A stretch of 64,000 nt of DNA from assembly GCF_009908165.1 (NCBI RefSeq), contig NZ_JAAAUC010000012.1, positions 1 through 64,000 on the forward strand, read 5' to 3'. Below are positions 33,401 to 45,323 of the stretch, one piece after another; within the stretch, counting starts at the first letter, position 1, and each line of letters starts with the position of its first letter. Under the pieces are notes generated by a model. It was not told the origin of the DNA, ran no database searches, and saw nothing but the letters and a program-made list of their open reading frames with translations. The stretch comes from Frigidibacter albus. Its GTDB lineage: Bacteria; Pseudomonadota; Alphaproteobacteria; Rhodobacterales; Rhodobacteraceae. The position numbers and the translations under genes were made by a program.

Positions 33401-34273
33401 ATGAAGATCGCGTTTCTGGGACTGGGCAACATGGGCACGCCGATGGCCGCCAATCTGGCAAAGGCCGGCCATGATGTGACGGGCTATGACCCCGCCACCC
33501 CGATGCCTGCGGGCGTCACCGGCGCGATCAGCGCGGCGGGCGCGGTGCAGGATGCCGAGGTGGTCATCACCATGCTGCCCAATGGCGCGATCCTGCGCAG
33601 TGTGGCGGCCGAGGTGATCCCGGCCATGGCGCCCGGCGCGGTGCTGGTCGATTGCTCCACCGTCGATGTGGACAGCGCCCGCGCCGTGGCCGAGCAGGCG
33701 GCCGCTGCGGGCCTCGCCGCGCTCGATGCGCCGGTTTCGGGCGGCGTCGGCGGCGCAACCGCCGGCACGCTCACCTTCATGGTCGGCGGCCCCGATGCCG
33801 CCTTCGCCACCGCCCTGCCGCTCTTCGAGGTGATGGGCCAGAAGGCGGTGCATTGCGGGGGGCCAGGTGCCGGGCAAGCGGCAAAGATCTGCAACAACAT
33901 GATCCTCGGCGTCACCATGATCGCCACCTGCGAGGCCTTTGCGCTGGCCGACAAGCTGGGGCTCGACCGGCAGAAGATGTTCGACGTCGTCTCCACCTCC
34001 TCGGGCTATTCCTGGACAATGAACGCCTATTGCCCGGCGCCGGGGGTTGGCCCGGCCAGCCCCGCGGACAACGGCTACAAGCCCGGCTTCGCGGCGGAAC
34101 TGATGCTCAAGGACCTGCGGCTCAGCCAGCAGGCGGCGGGCTCGGCCGATGCCGACACCCCGATGGGCGCGCTGGCGACGCTGCTCTATGAAAGCTTCGT
34201 CGAGGCGGAGGATGGCCGCGGCATGGACTTCTCCGCCATGCTGCCCCGCTTCGAGAAGCGCAGCCGCGGCTAG
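33401..34273 (+). CDS. mmsB: 3-hydroxyisobutyrate dehydrogenase
   Basis: A 290-residue NAD-dependent dehydrogenase that produces methylmalonate semialdehyde for MmsA. Seen: FLGLGNMGTPMAANLAKAGH at the N-terminus, VDCSTVDVDSA, the DAPVSGGVGGATAGTL substrate loop and the catalytic Lys in GAGQAAKICNNM. GAGGAGAG lies before the start. It completes a four-gene route from isobutyryl-CoA to propionyl-CoA. Confidence 0.95.
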   Translation: MKIAFLGLGNMGTPMAANLAKAGHDVTGYDPATPMPAGVTGAISAAGAVQDAEVVITMLPNGAILRSVAAEVIPAMAPGAVLVDCSTVDVDSARAVAEQAAAAGLAALDAPVSGGVGGATAGTLTFMVGGPDAAFATALPLFEVMGQKAVHCGGPGAGQAAKICNNMILGVTMIATCEAFALADKLGLDRQKMFDVVSTSSGYSWTMNAYCPAPGVGPASPADNGYKPGFAAELMLKDLRLSQQAAGSADADTPMGALATLLYESFVEAEDGRGMDFSAMLPRFEKRSRG

Positions 34274-34310
34274 CCGCCCCCCCCCGCGCGACTGCGTGCA
34301 AACCAGAAGC

Positions 34311-34349
34311 AGCCCCGCGCGACCGATTGACCCGGCCGCGCGCGGGGCT
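34311..34349. terminator. 11-bp hairpin after mmsB
   Basis: AGCCCCGCGCG (34311-34321) and CGCGCGGGGCT (34339-34349) are exact complements. No T-run follows. Confidence 0.6.
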
Positions 34350-34425
34350 GATTTGGCGCAGGACATCGGTCCCCGGAAATCATATAGTCGGATTTGCATA
34401 TTATCCGTCCAAGGGGGACAAGACC

Positions 34426-34629
34426 ATGTTCAACACCAATGTCGGCGGCATCGACCGCATCTTGCGCGTGGCGGTCGGCCTGGCGCTGATCGCCGCGTTC
34501 TTCCTCAATTCCGAAGGCCAGTATCGCTGGCTCTACCTGATCGGCATCGTGCCGCTGGCCACCGGCCTGCTGCGCACCTGCCCGCTCTATTCGATCTTCG
34601 GCCTCAGCACCTGCCCGCTCAAGCGCTGA
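34426..34629 (+). CDS. DUF2892 family small membrane protein (YgaP-TM-like)
   Basis: A 67-residue protein with two hydrophobic helices (about residues 10-27 and 32-50) and the C-terminal LLRTCPLYSIFGLSTCPLK motif, including its two cysteines, that defines this family. The domain occurs fused to rhodanese in YgaP or alone near sulfur genes. AAGGGGGA is seen seven bases before the start at 34426. It stands alone between mmsB and a helicase gene. A sulfur-related role is inferred from the family. Confidence 0.88.
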   Translation: MFNTNVGGIDRILRVAVGLALIAAFFLNSEGQYRWLYLIGIVPLATGLLRTCPLYSIFGLSTCPLKR

Positions 34630-34826
34630 TCCCGCGCCGACACACCCCGCCAAAGGGCGATCCGCAGCACCCCGCGGGCCGCCCCTTCCCGTTTGCGCTA
34701 TACATCCGCGCACCAAACGTGTAATGGCGAAGCGCGCACAAGCTGCGCCACCCCCGTTTCCGTTTCTGCCGGTCCCCGGCGGCCCCTTTGGCCCCCGCGC
34801 CCTGCCCCGTTCAGCGAAAGCCCCCC

Positions 34827-36782
34827 ATGATTGAATTCGACGGTATCCATCCCGCATTGTCCGAAGCCCTGACCGAGAAGGGCTATACCAGCCTGACCCC
34901 GGTGCAGGAGGCGGTGCTGGACCCGGCCGTCGCAGGGGCCGACCTGCTGGTGTCGGCGCAGACAGGCTCGGGCAAGACCGTGGCCTTCGGCCTTGCCATG
35001 GCCGCCGACCTGCTGGGCGAGGATCGCCGCTTCAGCCACGCCGCCCTGCCCGCCGCGCTGATCGTGGCGCCGACGCGCGAGCTGGCCCTGCAGGTCCGGC
35101 GCGAGCTGGAATGGCTCTACACCCCCGCCGGGGCGGTGATCGCCTCTTGCGTCGGCGGCATGGATGCCCGCAGCGAACGGCGCGTGCTGGAACGCGGCGC
35201 CCATATCGTCGTCGGCACCCCCGGGCGCCTGTGCGACCACATCCGCCGCGGCGCGCTCGACATCTCGGCACTGAAGGTCGCCGTGCTGGACGAGGCCGAC
35301 GAGATGCTGGACCTCGGCTTCCGCGAGGATCTGGAGTTCATCTTGCAATCCGCCGCGACCGACCGGCGCACGCTGCTGTTCTCGGCCACCGTGCGCCCCG
35401 AGATCGCGCAGCTGGCCAAAAGCTACCAGCGCGATGCCAAGCGCATCTCGACCGCCGCCGAGCGGGAACAGCATCTTGATATCGAATACCGCGCCTTTGC
35501 CGTCGATCCCGGCGACCGCGAGAATGCCATCGTCAACGTGCTGCGCTTCTACGAATCCAGCCGTGCGCTGGTATTCTGCGGCACCCGCGCCACCGTCAAC
35601 CATCTGACGGCGCGCTTCGTGAACCGCGGCTTCCCGGTGGTGGCGCTGTCGGGCGAGCTGAGCCAGCAGGAACGCAGCCACGCCCTGCAAGCGATGCGCG
35701 ACGGCCGCGCCCGCGTCTGCATCGCCACCGACGTGGCCGCGCGCGGCATCGACCTGCCGGGGCTCGACCTGGTGATCCATGCCGACCTTCCGACCAACAA
35801 GGAAACCCTGCTGCACCGCTCGGGCCGGACGGGCCGCGCCGGCAACAAGGGCACCAGCGCGCTGATCGTGCCGGTGAACGCCCGCAAGAAGGCCGAACGT
35901 CTGCTGGGTTGGGCGAACATCGCCGCGATCTGGGGCGCCGCGCCCTCGGCCGAGGAAGTGCTGGCGCGTGACGCCGAACGGATGATCGCCGACCCCGCGC
36001 TGCACGCGCCCGTTGAAGAGTCCGAAACCGAGGCCCTCGCCGCGCTGATGGCCCTGCCGCCCCGCGCGCTCGCCGCCGGGTTCTACAGGCTCTGGGCCGC
36101 CGGCCGCTCGGCCCCCGAAGACCTGCGCCCCGCCGGTGACGGCGCCAAGCGTGAACGCAGCGAGTTCGGCCCCAGCTTCTGGATCTCGCTGCCCGTCGGC
36201 CATGAACAGCGGGCCGAGGCGCGCTGGCTGCTGCCGATGCTCTGCCGCTCGGGCGACCTGACCCGCACCGATATCGGCGCGATCCGGGTGGGGCGTGAGG
36301 AAACCGCGGTGCAAATTTCGACCACCGCCGAGGACCGCTTCTTCGGCGCCATCGGCGCGGCCGGCACGCTGGAAGACGGCATCCCGGTCACCCGGATGGC
36401 GAAGGCCCCCGAAGGCCTGCCCGGCAACCCCGACGCCGCCCCGCGCCCGGCCCGCAAGCCCTATGAGGGCAAGCCGCGCAGCGATGAAGGCGCCCCGCGC
36501 GCCTATGAGCGCAAGGAGGCCGCCCCCCGCGCCACCACCTGGTCGCCGGCCCCCGCAACCGGCCCGTCCGACACCGGCGAGGCCCCGCGCAAACCCCGCC
36601 ACAAGGCCGCCGCCCGCGCCGAAGGGCCCGCAGGGCCCCATGCCGCCAAATCCGGCTGGGCCAAACCGAAGCCGAAGCCCGACACCGCCAGCAAAGGCCC
36701 TGCCAAGCCCGGCGCGAAATACGGCACCCGCTCGGACCGCCCCGACAGCGGCGCGAAACCCTGGAAGCCGAAGGGCAGCTGA
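34827..36782 (+). CDS. DEAD-box RNA helicase with DbpA-type RNA-binding domain
   Basis: A 651-residue helicase. Seen: AQTGSGKT, PTRELALQ, VGTPGR, DEAD, SAT, ARGIDLPGLDLVIH and HRSGRTGRAG, giving the two RecA domains (residues 1-370). A C-terminal DbpA-like RNA-binding domain lies at about 450-520 (SFWISLPVGHEQRAEARWLLP...). The last 120 residues are a basic, Pro/Lys-rich disordered tail. Such proteins act in ribosome assembly or cold adaptation. A strong terminator lies 26 bases after the stop. Confidence 0.93.
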   Translation: MIEFDGIHPALSEALTEKGYTSLTPVQEAVLDPAVAGADLLVSAQTGSGKTVAFGLAMAADLLGEDRRFSHAALPAALIVAPTRELALQVRRELEWLYTPAGAVIASCVGGMDARSERRVLERGAHIVVGTPGRLCDHIRRGALDISALKVAVLDEADEMLDLGFREDLEFILQSAATDRRTLLFSATVRPEIAQLAKSYQRDAKRISTAAEREQHLDIEYRAFAVDPGDRENAIVNVLRFYESSRALVFCGTRATVNHLTARFVNRGFPVVALSGELSQQERSHALQAMRDGRARVCIATDVAARGIDLPGLDLVIHADLPTNKETLLHRSGRTGRAGNKGTSALIVPVNARKKAERLLGWANIAAIWGAAPSAEEVLARDAERMIADPALHAPVEESETEALAALMALPPRALAAGFYRLWAAGRSAPEDLRPAGDGAKRERSEFGPSFWISLPVGHEQRAEARWLLPMLCRSGDLTRTDIGAIRVGREETAVQISTTAEDRFFGAIGAAGTLEDGIPVTRMAKAPEGLPGNPDAAPRPARKPYEGKPRSDEGAPRAYERKEAAPRATTWSPAPATGPSDTGEAPRKPRHKAAARAEGPAGPHAAKSGWAKPKPKPDTASKGPAKPGAKYGTRSDRPDSGAKPWKPKGS

Positions 36783-36807
36783 TCCTCGGAAATGGATGAA
36801 CTGGAAG

Positions 36808-36835
36808 GGGCGCGGCCGAAAGGCGGCGCCCTTTT
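36808..36835. terminator. Terminator after the DEAD-box gene
   Basis: GGGCGC (36808-36813) and GCGCCC (36826-36831) enclose GCC-GAAA-GGC, followed by TTTT. It serves the plus-strand helicase gene and faces the convergent OmpA-type gene. Confidence 0.85.
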
Positions 36836-36875
36836 CGTTCGGGTCTGGTCCCCGCCCGCCAATCGCCCGCCCGCC

Positions 36876-37778
36876 TCAGCGCGCGACGACCTCCACCCGG
36901 CGGTTCAGCGCCCGCCCCGGGTCGGTGGTGTTGGGGGCCACCGGCGCCAGCGGGCCCACCCCCGCCGGCACAGCGCGGCTGGCAGCGATGCCATGCCCGG
37001 CCTCCAGCGCCGAGACGACAGCACCCGCCCGGGCGCGCGACAGCTCCAGATTTGCCTCCAGCGTCCCGACGCTATCGGTATGGCCGACCACATAGATCGA
37101 CAGTTCGGGCCGCGCCGCCAGCAGCGCGGCGATCTCGGTCAGCGCAGGCCCGGATTCCGGCAGCAACGCCGCGCTGCCGAAGTCGAAATAGATGTTGTCG
37201 ATGGCGATCCGCCCCTCGGCATCCAGCGCCGATCCCATCGCCGCGGCGTCCAGCACCCGGACATTGCCGGTCTGCAGCGCATCGGCCTGCAGCACCTGCA
37301 CGTAGTGGTTCGACTTCTCCACCCCAATTGAGACCCAGACGGTTCCGCCCTCATAGGGAATCGTGCCGGTGAGGTAGCGCACATCGCCGCCGATGCCGAG
37401 GTTCATGCCGTTGCGCGGCATCCAGCCACCATCCGCGCCATTGCCGCATCCCTTGCGGGTTTCGCACTCCCAGTCCTGGGCGAAACCGCGCGCGGCCAGC
37501 GCGGCCTCGTAGTTGCGCAGGATTTCCAGGGTGGAGCGGCCCTCGGGATTGCGGAACCGCCGCAGGCTCACCCTCCCCTCGAAGGGCACCGCCTGCACCG
37601 CGCCCTCGGCAAAGCCGGTGACGCGCTGGCTGGTCCCGAAGGCCTCGTCGATGCGGTTTCCGGCGTGTTCCTCCGACCCGGCATAGGGCTCGATGACAAG
37701 GGTCAGATCGGTCTGCGACAGGGTCGGCGTGGCGAGAAGCAAGGCAAGAGACAAGGAGCAAGCGAAACGGGCCAGCAT
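36876..37778 (-). CDS. OmpA-family exported protein
   Basis: A 300-residue protein with a signal peptide (residues 1-21, ending TLSQ). A central DUF4892-like region (about 30-185, with two Cys in CETRKGCGNG) leads to a C-terminal OmpA peptidoglycan-binding domain (about 190-300, IYFDFGSAALLPES and VGHTDSVGTLEANLELSRARA). The OmpA domain binds meso-diaminopimelate in peptidoglycan. There is no lipobox and no beta-barrel, so it is probably periplasmic. Confidence 0.88.
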   Translation of the reverse strand: MLARFACSLSLALLLATPTLSQTDLTLVIEPYAGSEEHAGNRIDEAFGTSQRVTGFAEGAVQAVPFEGRVSLRRFRNPEGRSTLEILRNYEAALAARGFAQDWECETRKGCGNGADGGWMPRNGMNLGIGGDVRYLTGTIPYEGGTVWVSIGVEKSNHYVQVLQADALQTGNVRVLDAAAMGSALDAEGRIAIDNIYFDFGSAALLPESGPALTEIAALLAARPELSIYVVGHTDSVGTLEANLELSRARAGAVVSALEAGHGIAASRAVPAGVGPLAPVAPNTTDPGRALNRRVEVVAR

Positions 37779-37922
37779 GGAACACCTCCGGGCTCGGAAC
37801 GCACAAAGGGTAAACGAGGCCCGAAGCGGTTGGCAACTGGAATTGGGTTGGCGGGGTCTGCCCCCGGCGCGAACACGGGAGATGCGTCCTGCGAGGTCGC
37901 AAGCACTCAGCCCGCGCTCAAG

Positions 37923-38086
37923 GAGGGCAGCGCCCGTCCGCCGGGTGGGCGAGCACCAGAAGTTCTAGGCACTTTATGCTTCAACACCCCTCCACCGAAT
38001 TTCTGGGCGGAACCGTTGAAAGCGCCCGCCCGAGGGGGCGGACGGGCGCTGCCCGGCGGCGCCAAAGCGCCTTGTTCCGGGCAAGG
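37923..38086 (-). repeat. Dispersed structured repeat, family 1, copy C (inverted)
   Basis: About 164 bp between the OmpA-type gene and the second orphan gene, in the opposite orientation to A and B. It opens GAGGGCAGCGCCCGTCCGCC, holds CCACCGAATTTCTGGGCGGA (complement of the core) and closes GCGCCTTGTTCCGGGCAAGG. Here the two outer arms GGCAGCGCCCGTCCGCC and GGCGGACGGGCGCTGCC are perfect 17-bp inverse repeats. The rest of the 37779-38145 spacer shows no gene. Confidence 0.85.
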
Positions 38087-38145
38087 GACGCCGTGTTCGA
38101 ATCGTCAACCGTCCTTTCCCCTAAGAGGGACGGGTTGGCCACCAA

Positions 38146-38904
38146 CTAGCCCTTATCCATCCATTCCCGCGCCAGTGGCTTGTATCGGTCGATCAATTCA
38201 CTAGTCCAGTTCGCAACTTTTTTCCTCTCATTCTCATCCCTGAAGAAATTTGGGGGGAGATGTCCTGCGGCATGCAAGAGATAAAAACTTGAAACCCGAC
38301 CTAAAACTCCTTGAAGAAACAAAAAGCCGAGAACGATCTTGTAGGCATTTCCCGAAACCAGCGGATCAGCAAAGTTGCTAACTTTCATCAAAAAGTTTGG
38401 AGCACCAGTTTGGAAGCTTATCAAAGCGATCATGATTACTAGCAGAAAATTAGACACTGCCAATGCTTCGTTGGAAAGACTCTCTTGAGTTTTTTGTTCA
38501 TACTCATGAACTCTCGCCTGCAGCTTTTCATCGGCATTGGCAAATGCGTAGTCGCTGGCGAGTTTCACGCTAACACTATTTCTTCGATTGTGCTGGCTCA
38601 ATGCCGAAAATATGGGGATGCCTTCGTACTTAAACAGGCCCAGTATCTTCTTGCCACACCATGCCAAGCCGCCGATTATGACATTATACCCAACGAATAT
38701 CGGGATGATCAACCAGCCGGAAAGCAGCGAGAGAAATACCGCAACGTATAATATCTCGATTGAGTAGCTATCTAGAAAGTCAGTTAGAGAAAAATAGGCT
38801 GGCGACTTGCCGGAACGGAGCAGAAAATAAACTTCGACAATCAGAACCCTACTGATGAACCCCGTCGTCATATTTGGCAGGAGGCCATCAATTGGCAGTT
38901 TCAT
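38146..38904 (-). CDS. Orphan multi-span membrane protein of unknown function, AT-richer than neighbours
   Basis: About 252 residues that I do not recognise. Hydrophobic segments lie near residues 48-80 (IEILYVAVFLSLL, then WLIIPIFVGYNVIIGG), 148-166 and 185-210, with a charged helical loop between (DEKLQARVHEYEQKTQES) and a short Lys/Arg-rich C-terminus. The ATG at 38904 has GAGG nine bases upstream; an in-frame TTG six codons earlier is an alternative. Base composition and codon use are clearly AT-richer than in neighbours, and it sits beside copy C of the family 1 repeat, both of which suggest acquisition by transfer. Confidence 0.7.
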   Translation of the reverse strand: MKLPIDGLLPNMTTGFISRVLIVEVYFLLRSGKSPAYFSLTDFLDSYSIEILYVAVFLSLLSGWLIIPIFVGYNVIIGGLAWCGKKILGLFKYEGIPIFSALSQHNRRNSVSVKLASDYAFANADEKLQARVHEYEQKTQESLSNEALAVSNFLLVIMIALISFQTGAPNFLMKVSNFADPLVSGNAYKIVLGFLFLQGVLGRVSSFYLLHAAGHLPPNFFRDENERKKVANWTSELIDRYKPLAREWMDKG

Positions 38905-38989
38905 GTAGCAAACCTCAGCCAATCCAAGAAAAACTAGCTTGCACTCATCTACAAGCTCTCAGCCTCAACAAAAAATGGCCCAGGCCCCC

Positions 38990-40303
38990 TCAGAGCGGCC
39001 GTATCTTCAGCTTCGCCAGCCGGTTCTCCTTCCGCGACACCACCTCGATATGGAAGCCGTGGAAGCTGAACAGCTGCCCTTCCGAGGGGATGGTCTGCGC
39101 CTCGTGGATTACGAGGCCGGCCACCGTGTTCGCCTCCTCATCCGGCAACTGCCAGTCCATCGCGCGGTTGAGGTCGCGGATGGTCATGTTGCCATCCACA
39201 AGGTAATCGCCCTCCGGCGTCTTCTTCACCGGATGCTCGCCGGTCGGGTCGAATTCGTCGGAAATCTCGCCGACGATCTCCTCGATGATATCTTCCAGCG
39301 TGATCAGGCCCTTGAGGTCGCCATATTCATCCACCACCATCGCGAAATGGGTGCGGCGTTTCAGGAACTCGCGCATCTGCTCGTCGAGCGGCGTGGTCTC
39401 CGGCACGAAATACACCGGCATCGCCACCGCCAGCACATCCAGATCGCGGATCGAGGCAAAGTTGCCATCCTCGCCGGTCACGGTCTTTTCCACGGCGCGC
39501 AGCAGGTCCTTGGCGTGGATCACCCCCACCACATTCTCGCGCTCGCCTTTATACAGCGGCAGGCGCGTGTGCGGCGAGGCCAGCACCGCCGACAGGATCG
39601 CGGCCGGGCTCGCCTCGGCATCTATCATCTCGATCTGGCTGCGGTGCAGCATGATCTCCTCGACCGTACGCTCGGCCAGGTCCAGCGCCCCCAGCAGGCG
39701 GTCGCGGTCTTCCTTCTCGACCGTGCCCTCCTGATGGCCGATCGCCAGCGCCCCGGCGATCTCGTCACGGACCGAGAACATCGCGCTGTCCGGATCGGTC
39801 TTCACGCCGAACACCAGCAGGATCAGCCGCACGATCGCCCGCACCACCGCCACCACCGGCGAGAGCACCTTGATCAGGATCCGCACCAACCGCGCGACCT
39901 TCGAGGCCATCGCCTCGGGCCGCGTGATCGCATAGGTCTTGGGCAGCACTTCGGAAAAGATCAGCACCAGCGCCGTCATCACCAGCGTCGCCACGGCGAC
40001 GCCATTGGCGCCGAAGAGCTTGGTCAGCAGCGCCGTTGCCAGCGAGGCCGCCAAGATGTTGACGACGTTGTTCCCCAGCAGCAAGGATCCGATCAGCCGC
40101 TCGTTATCCTCGGTGATGATCAGCGCCGCTTCCGCCCCCGCCTCGCCCTTGTCGGCCCGCGCGCGCAGCTTGGCGCGCGAGGCGGCGGTCAGCGCGGTTT
40201 CCGAGCCCGAGAAGAAGGCCGACATGCACAGCAGCACGATGATGCCGGCGGCGGTCAGCCAGAAGGTGATGTCGAGGGTCGCAGCTTCGGTAACGGGGTC
40301 CAT
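38990..40303 (-). CDS. HlyC/CorC-type transporter (CNNM domain, CBS pair, CorC_HlyC domain)
   Basis: A 437-residue protein: an N-terminal DUF21/CNNM membrane domain (three or four helices, residues 10-190, including SAFFSGSETALTAASRAKL), a Bateman CBS pair (about 210-335) and a C-terminal CorC_HlyC domain (about 350-435, DYLVDGNMTIRDLN). Family members are implicated in Mg2+/Co2+ efflux. Transcribed away from the rhodanese gene spacer that contains a repeat fragment. Confidence 0.93.
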   Translation of the reverse strand: MDPVTEAATLDITFWLTAAGIIVLLCMSAFFSGSETALTAASRAKLRARADKGEAGAEAALIITEDNERLIGSLLLGNNVVNILAASLATALLTKLFGANGVAVATLVMTALVLIFSEVLPKTYAITRPEAMASKVARLVRILIKVLSPVVAVVRAIVRLILLVFGVKTDPDSAMFSVRDEIAGALAIGHQEGTVEKEDRDRLLGALDLAERTVEEIMLHRSQIEMIDAEASPAAILSAVLASPHTRLPLYKGERENVVGVIHAKDLLRAVEKTVTGEDGNFASIRDLDVLAVAMPVYFVPETTPLDEQMREFLKRRTHFAMVVDEYGDLKGLITLEDIIEEIVGEISDEFDPTGEHPVKKTPEGDYLVDGNMTIRDLNRAMDWQLPDEEANTVAGLVIHEAQTIPSEGQLFSFHGFHIEVVSRKENRLAKLKIRPL

Positions 40304-40407
40304 GGCGGCAGGGCTCCTTGTGCTGGCCCGTTATGGCGTCAGCGGGGCCCGGGTTCAAGGCCGCGGGGCAAGGGGTGAGAGTGTTTTGGGCTGTTCATGG
40401 GAGACTG

Positions 40408-40450
40408 CCCTTGCCCGGAACAAGGCGCTTCAGCGCCGCCGGGAAGCGCC
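40408..40450 (+). repeat. Fragment of family 1 repeat (copy D, left end only)
   Basis: CCCTTGCCCGGAACAAGGCG and CTTCAGCGCCGCCGGGAAGCGCC match the first 43 bases of copies A and B and then stop at the 3' end of the rhodanese gene. It may supply that gene's terminator hairpin (GGCGCTTCAGCGCC). Confidence 0.7.
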
Positions 40451-40824
40451 TACCGCTCCACCGCGCCGCCGCCCGCCACCCAATGCCCCAGCCCGCCGAT
40501 ATTGTAGACCGTGCCATAGCCCATCTGCAGCAGCATCTGCCCCGCCGCCTGGCTGCGCGCGCCCGAGGCGCAATACAGCGCCACCGGCCGTGCCGGGTCC
40601 AGCCCCGGCAGCAGCTCGGGGCTCGCCGGATCGCATTTCATCCGCAGCACCGCCAGCGGCACATGCAGCGCGCCCTTGGCCTTGCCGCTGGTGGCAAGCT
40701 CATTGCCCTCGCGCACGTCGATCACCGTGATCTCGCCCGCCTTCGCCCGCGCCACCGCCTCGGCGCCCGCAATCGGTTGCACGCGCGGACCGGGGGTCGC
40801 AGAGGGGCGCAGGAACGAGAACAT
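40450..40824 (-). CDS. Rhodanese-like domain protein
   Basis: A 124-residue single-domain protein starting MFSFLRPSATPG. It shows TVIDVREGNELATSGKAKGA and the active-site loop YCASGARSQAAG with catalytic Cys near residue 91. Rhodaneses transfer sulfane sulfur from thiosulfate or persulfides to acceptors. There is no signal peptide, so it is cytoplasmic. The start at 40824 has GAGG upstream; the longer frame includes unrelated residues. Confidence 0.9.
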   Translation of the reverse strand: MFSFLRPSATPGPRVQPIAGAEAVARAKAGEITVIDVREGNELATSGKAKGALHVPLAVLRMKCDPASPELLPGLDPARPVALYCASGARSQAAGQMLLQMGYGTVYNIGGLGHWVAGGGAVER

Positions 40825-40926
40825 GGGGCAAACCTCAAGCCAAAACCGCGCCAGAGGCGCCAGATGCATTCCAATACCAGAATATGAACCGCCCCCGCAA
40901 ACGCTTTTGCGGCCCCGCAGCATCAC

Positions 40927-40941
40927 GTTCATCTTCTGTTC
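40927..40941. promoter_or_regulatory. LexA (SOS) box upstream of uvrA
   Basis: GTTC (40927-40930), seven bases, GTTC (40938-40941): an exact match to the alphaproteobacterial LexA direct-repeat operator, 68-82 bases before the uvrA start. Confidence 0.85.
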
Positions 40942-41008
40942 ACTTTTCAGGGTTGGAGACTCAGCGCCCATGCCCTATTTCTTGCAGGTCTGACACCCGG
41001 GGGCACTC

Positions 41009-43878
<2,870 letters not shown>

Positions 43879-43882
<4 letters not shown>

Positions 43883-44841
43883 GGATCGCCGGCCGTCTGC
43901 TGCTGGCGCTGGCTGTCATCGCTGCCCTCGCCTGGACGCTTGTTGCGCTGCAATATCAGTCGGTTGGCCTGTGGCGGGGGCTGGCGCAGGCGGCTGCCGT
44001 CGCAGCGGCGTTGATGCTTGGCCGGCAGATCTGGCGCGGGCATGTGGGGCGGGCCTTGGCCGGGCTTCTGGGTGCTGCGGTAGTGGCCGGACTCTGGTGG
44101 TCTTCGATCAAGCCGCTGGCGGATCGGGATTGGGCTGAGGATGTGGCGCGCGGAGTTACCGGACAGGTTGAAGAAGACCTTGTAACCATACGGAATGTCA
44201 GGGATTTCACCTGGTCCACCCCCGGCACCTTCACCCCCGCCTGGCGCGACGAAACCCTCCGCCTCTCCGATCTGCAAACCGTCGATCTGGTCACCTCGGT
44301 CTGGGCCAGTCCCGCGATTGCACATACGCTGATCAGCTTCGGCTTTGCGGGTGGCCGGCACATCGTCTTCTCCGCCGAGATCCGGCGCGAGCGGGGTGAG
44401 GCGTTTTCGGAAATTGGCGGGTTTTTCAAGGAGTTCGAGCTGGTTCTTATCGCGGCCACCGAAGCCGACATCGTCCGCCTGCGCAGCGATGTTCGGGGGG
44501 AGAGTGTTTCGATCTTCCCCCTGAATCTGACCCCGGATCAGCGCGAGGCGCTGTTCAGAAGTTACATCAATCTCGGCAATCAACTTGCTGAAAATCCACG
44601 CTTTTACCAGACCGTCACCAACAACTGCACCACGATCATCTGGCGGCTGGCCCGTACCGTCGATGACCGGCTGCCGCTGGACTGGCGGGTGCTGCTGTCA
44701 GGTTACGTGCCCGGCTACCTGCACGACCTGGGGTTGCTGGAGGGGCCGTTGGAACAGGTGCTGCAAGCGGCGCGGATCGCGCCGCAGCCAGATGTCTTGC
44801 GGGATGATTTCTCAGGCAAGATCAGGCGCTTGCAGCCCTGA
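43879..44841 (+). CDS. DUF4105 domain membrane protein
   Basis: A 320-residue protein with two or three N-terminal hydrophobic helices (residues 5-75), then a periplasmic DUF4105 (Lnb N-terminal) domain: [37 protein letters not shown] and [12 protein letters not shown], with a conserved Cys that suits a thiol-hydrolase-like fold. The GTG start overlaps the uvrA stop codon (GTGA), implying co-translation. Why it couples to uvrA is unclear. Function is not established for the family. Confidence 0.85.
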
Positions 44842-44847
44842 GCTCAC

Positions 44848-45234
44848 CTAGTTTATCAACACGGCATGGCCCTCTGCGATCACGTCCAGCACCGCGAAGC
44901 TTTGCGCGTCCACCTTGTAGGTGTGACCCTTCGCCCGGTAGTAGCGCCAGTTGCCGGTGACCGCCGGCAGGCCATAGCGCGGCGGGTCGATCAGCATGCT
45001 GTGTTCATAGACCGGGAACGCATCGCCCACCCCAAAGGCAGGTTGCGTAGGCGCCACCGTCAGGTGTTTCGCCCCGGGAGCAGGTGCGGCTACGGGCTCG
45101 GACTCGTCCAGCACCAGAATGCAGGGTGTGGCGGCGCTGGCCGTGACGAAGCTGCCGGTTCCGATGCAGTTGGCAAACGCTGCAGAGGGCGCGAGCAGCA
45201 GGGTAGCGACGGCGGCAATGCTCATGAGCTTCAT
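44848..45234 (-). CDS. Secreted small protein of unknown function
   Basis: A 128-residue protein with a signal peptide (residues 1-22, ending SAAFANC). The mature part has two cysteines near its start, and a C-terminal block, PRYGLPAVTGNWRYYRAKGH then YKVDAQSFAVLDVI, which resembles short RcnB-like beta modules found in exported proteobacterial proteins. The start at 45234 follows GGGAAG. It is convergent with the DUF4105 gene, six bases between stops. Confidence 0.65.
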   Translation of the reverse strand: MKLMSIAAVATLLLAPSAAFANCIGTGSFVTASAATPCILVLDESEPVAAPAPGAKHLTVAPTQPAFGVGDAFPVYEHSMLIDPPRYGLPAVTGNWRYYRAKGHTYKVDAQSFAVLDVIAEGHAVLIN

Positions 45235-45323
45235 CTGGTAACTTCCCGTCACATATGGGTGATCTGTGACAGGAACCGCCAGGGCCGCAATTTGTTCCGC
45301 GAAGATACCTAATTTTCCGAAGC

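Noticed and set aside
32288-34399. A 703-codon minus-strand open frame opposite the valine genes
   Set aside because: Antisense to three well-supported genes; no motifs.
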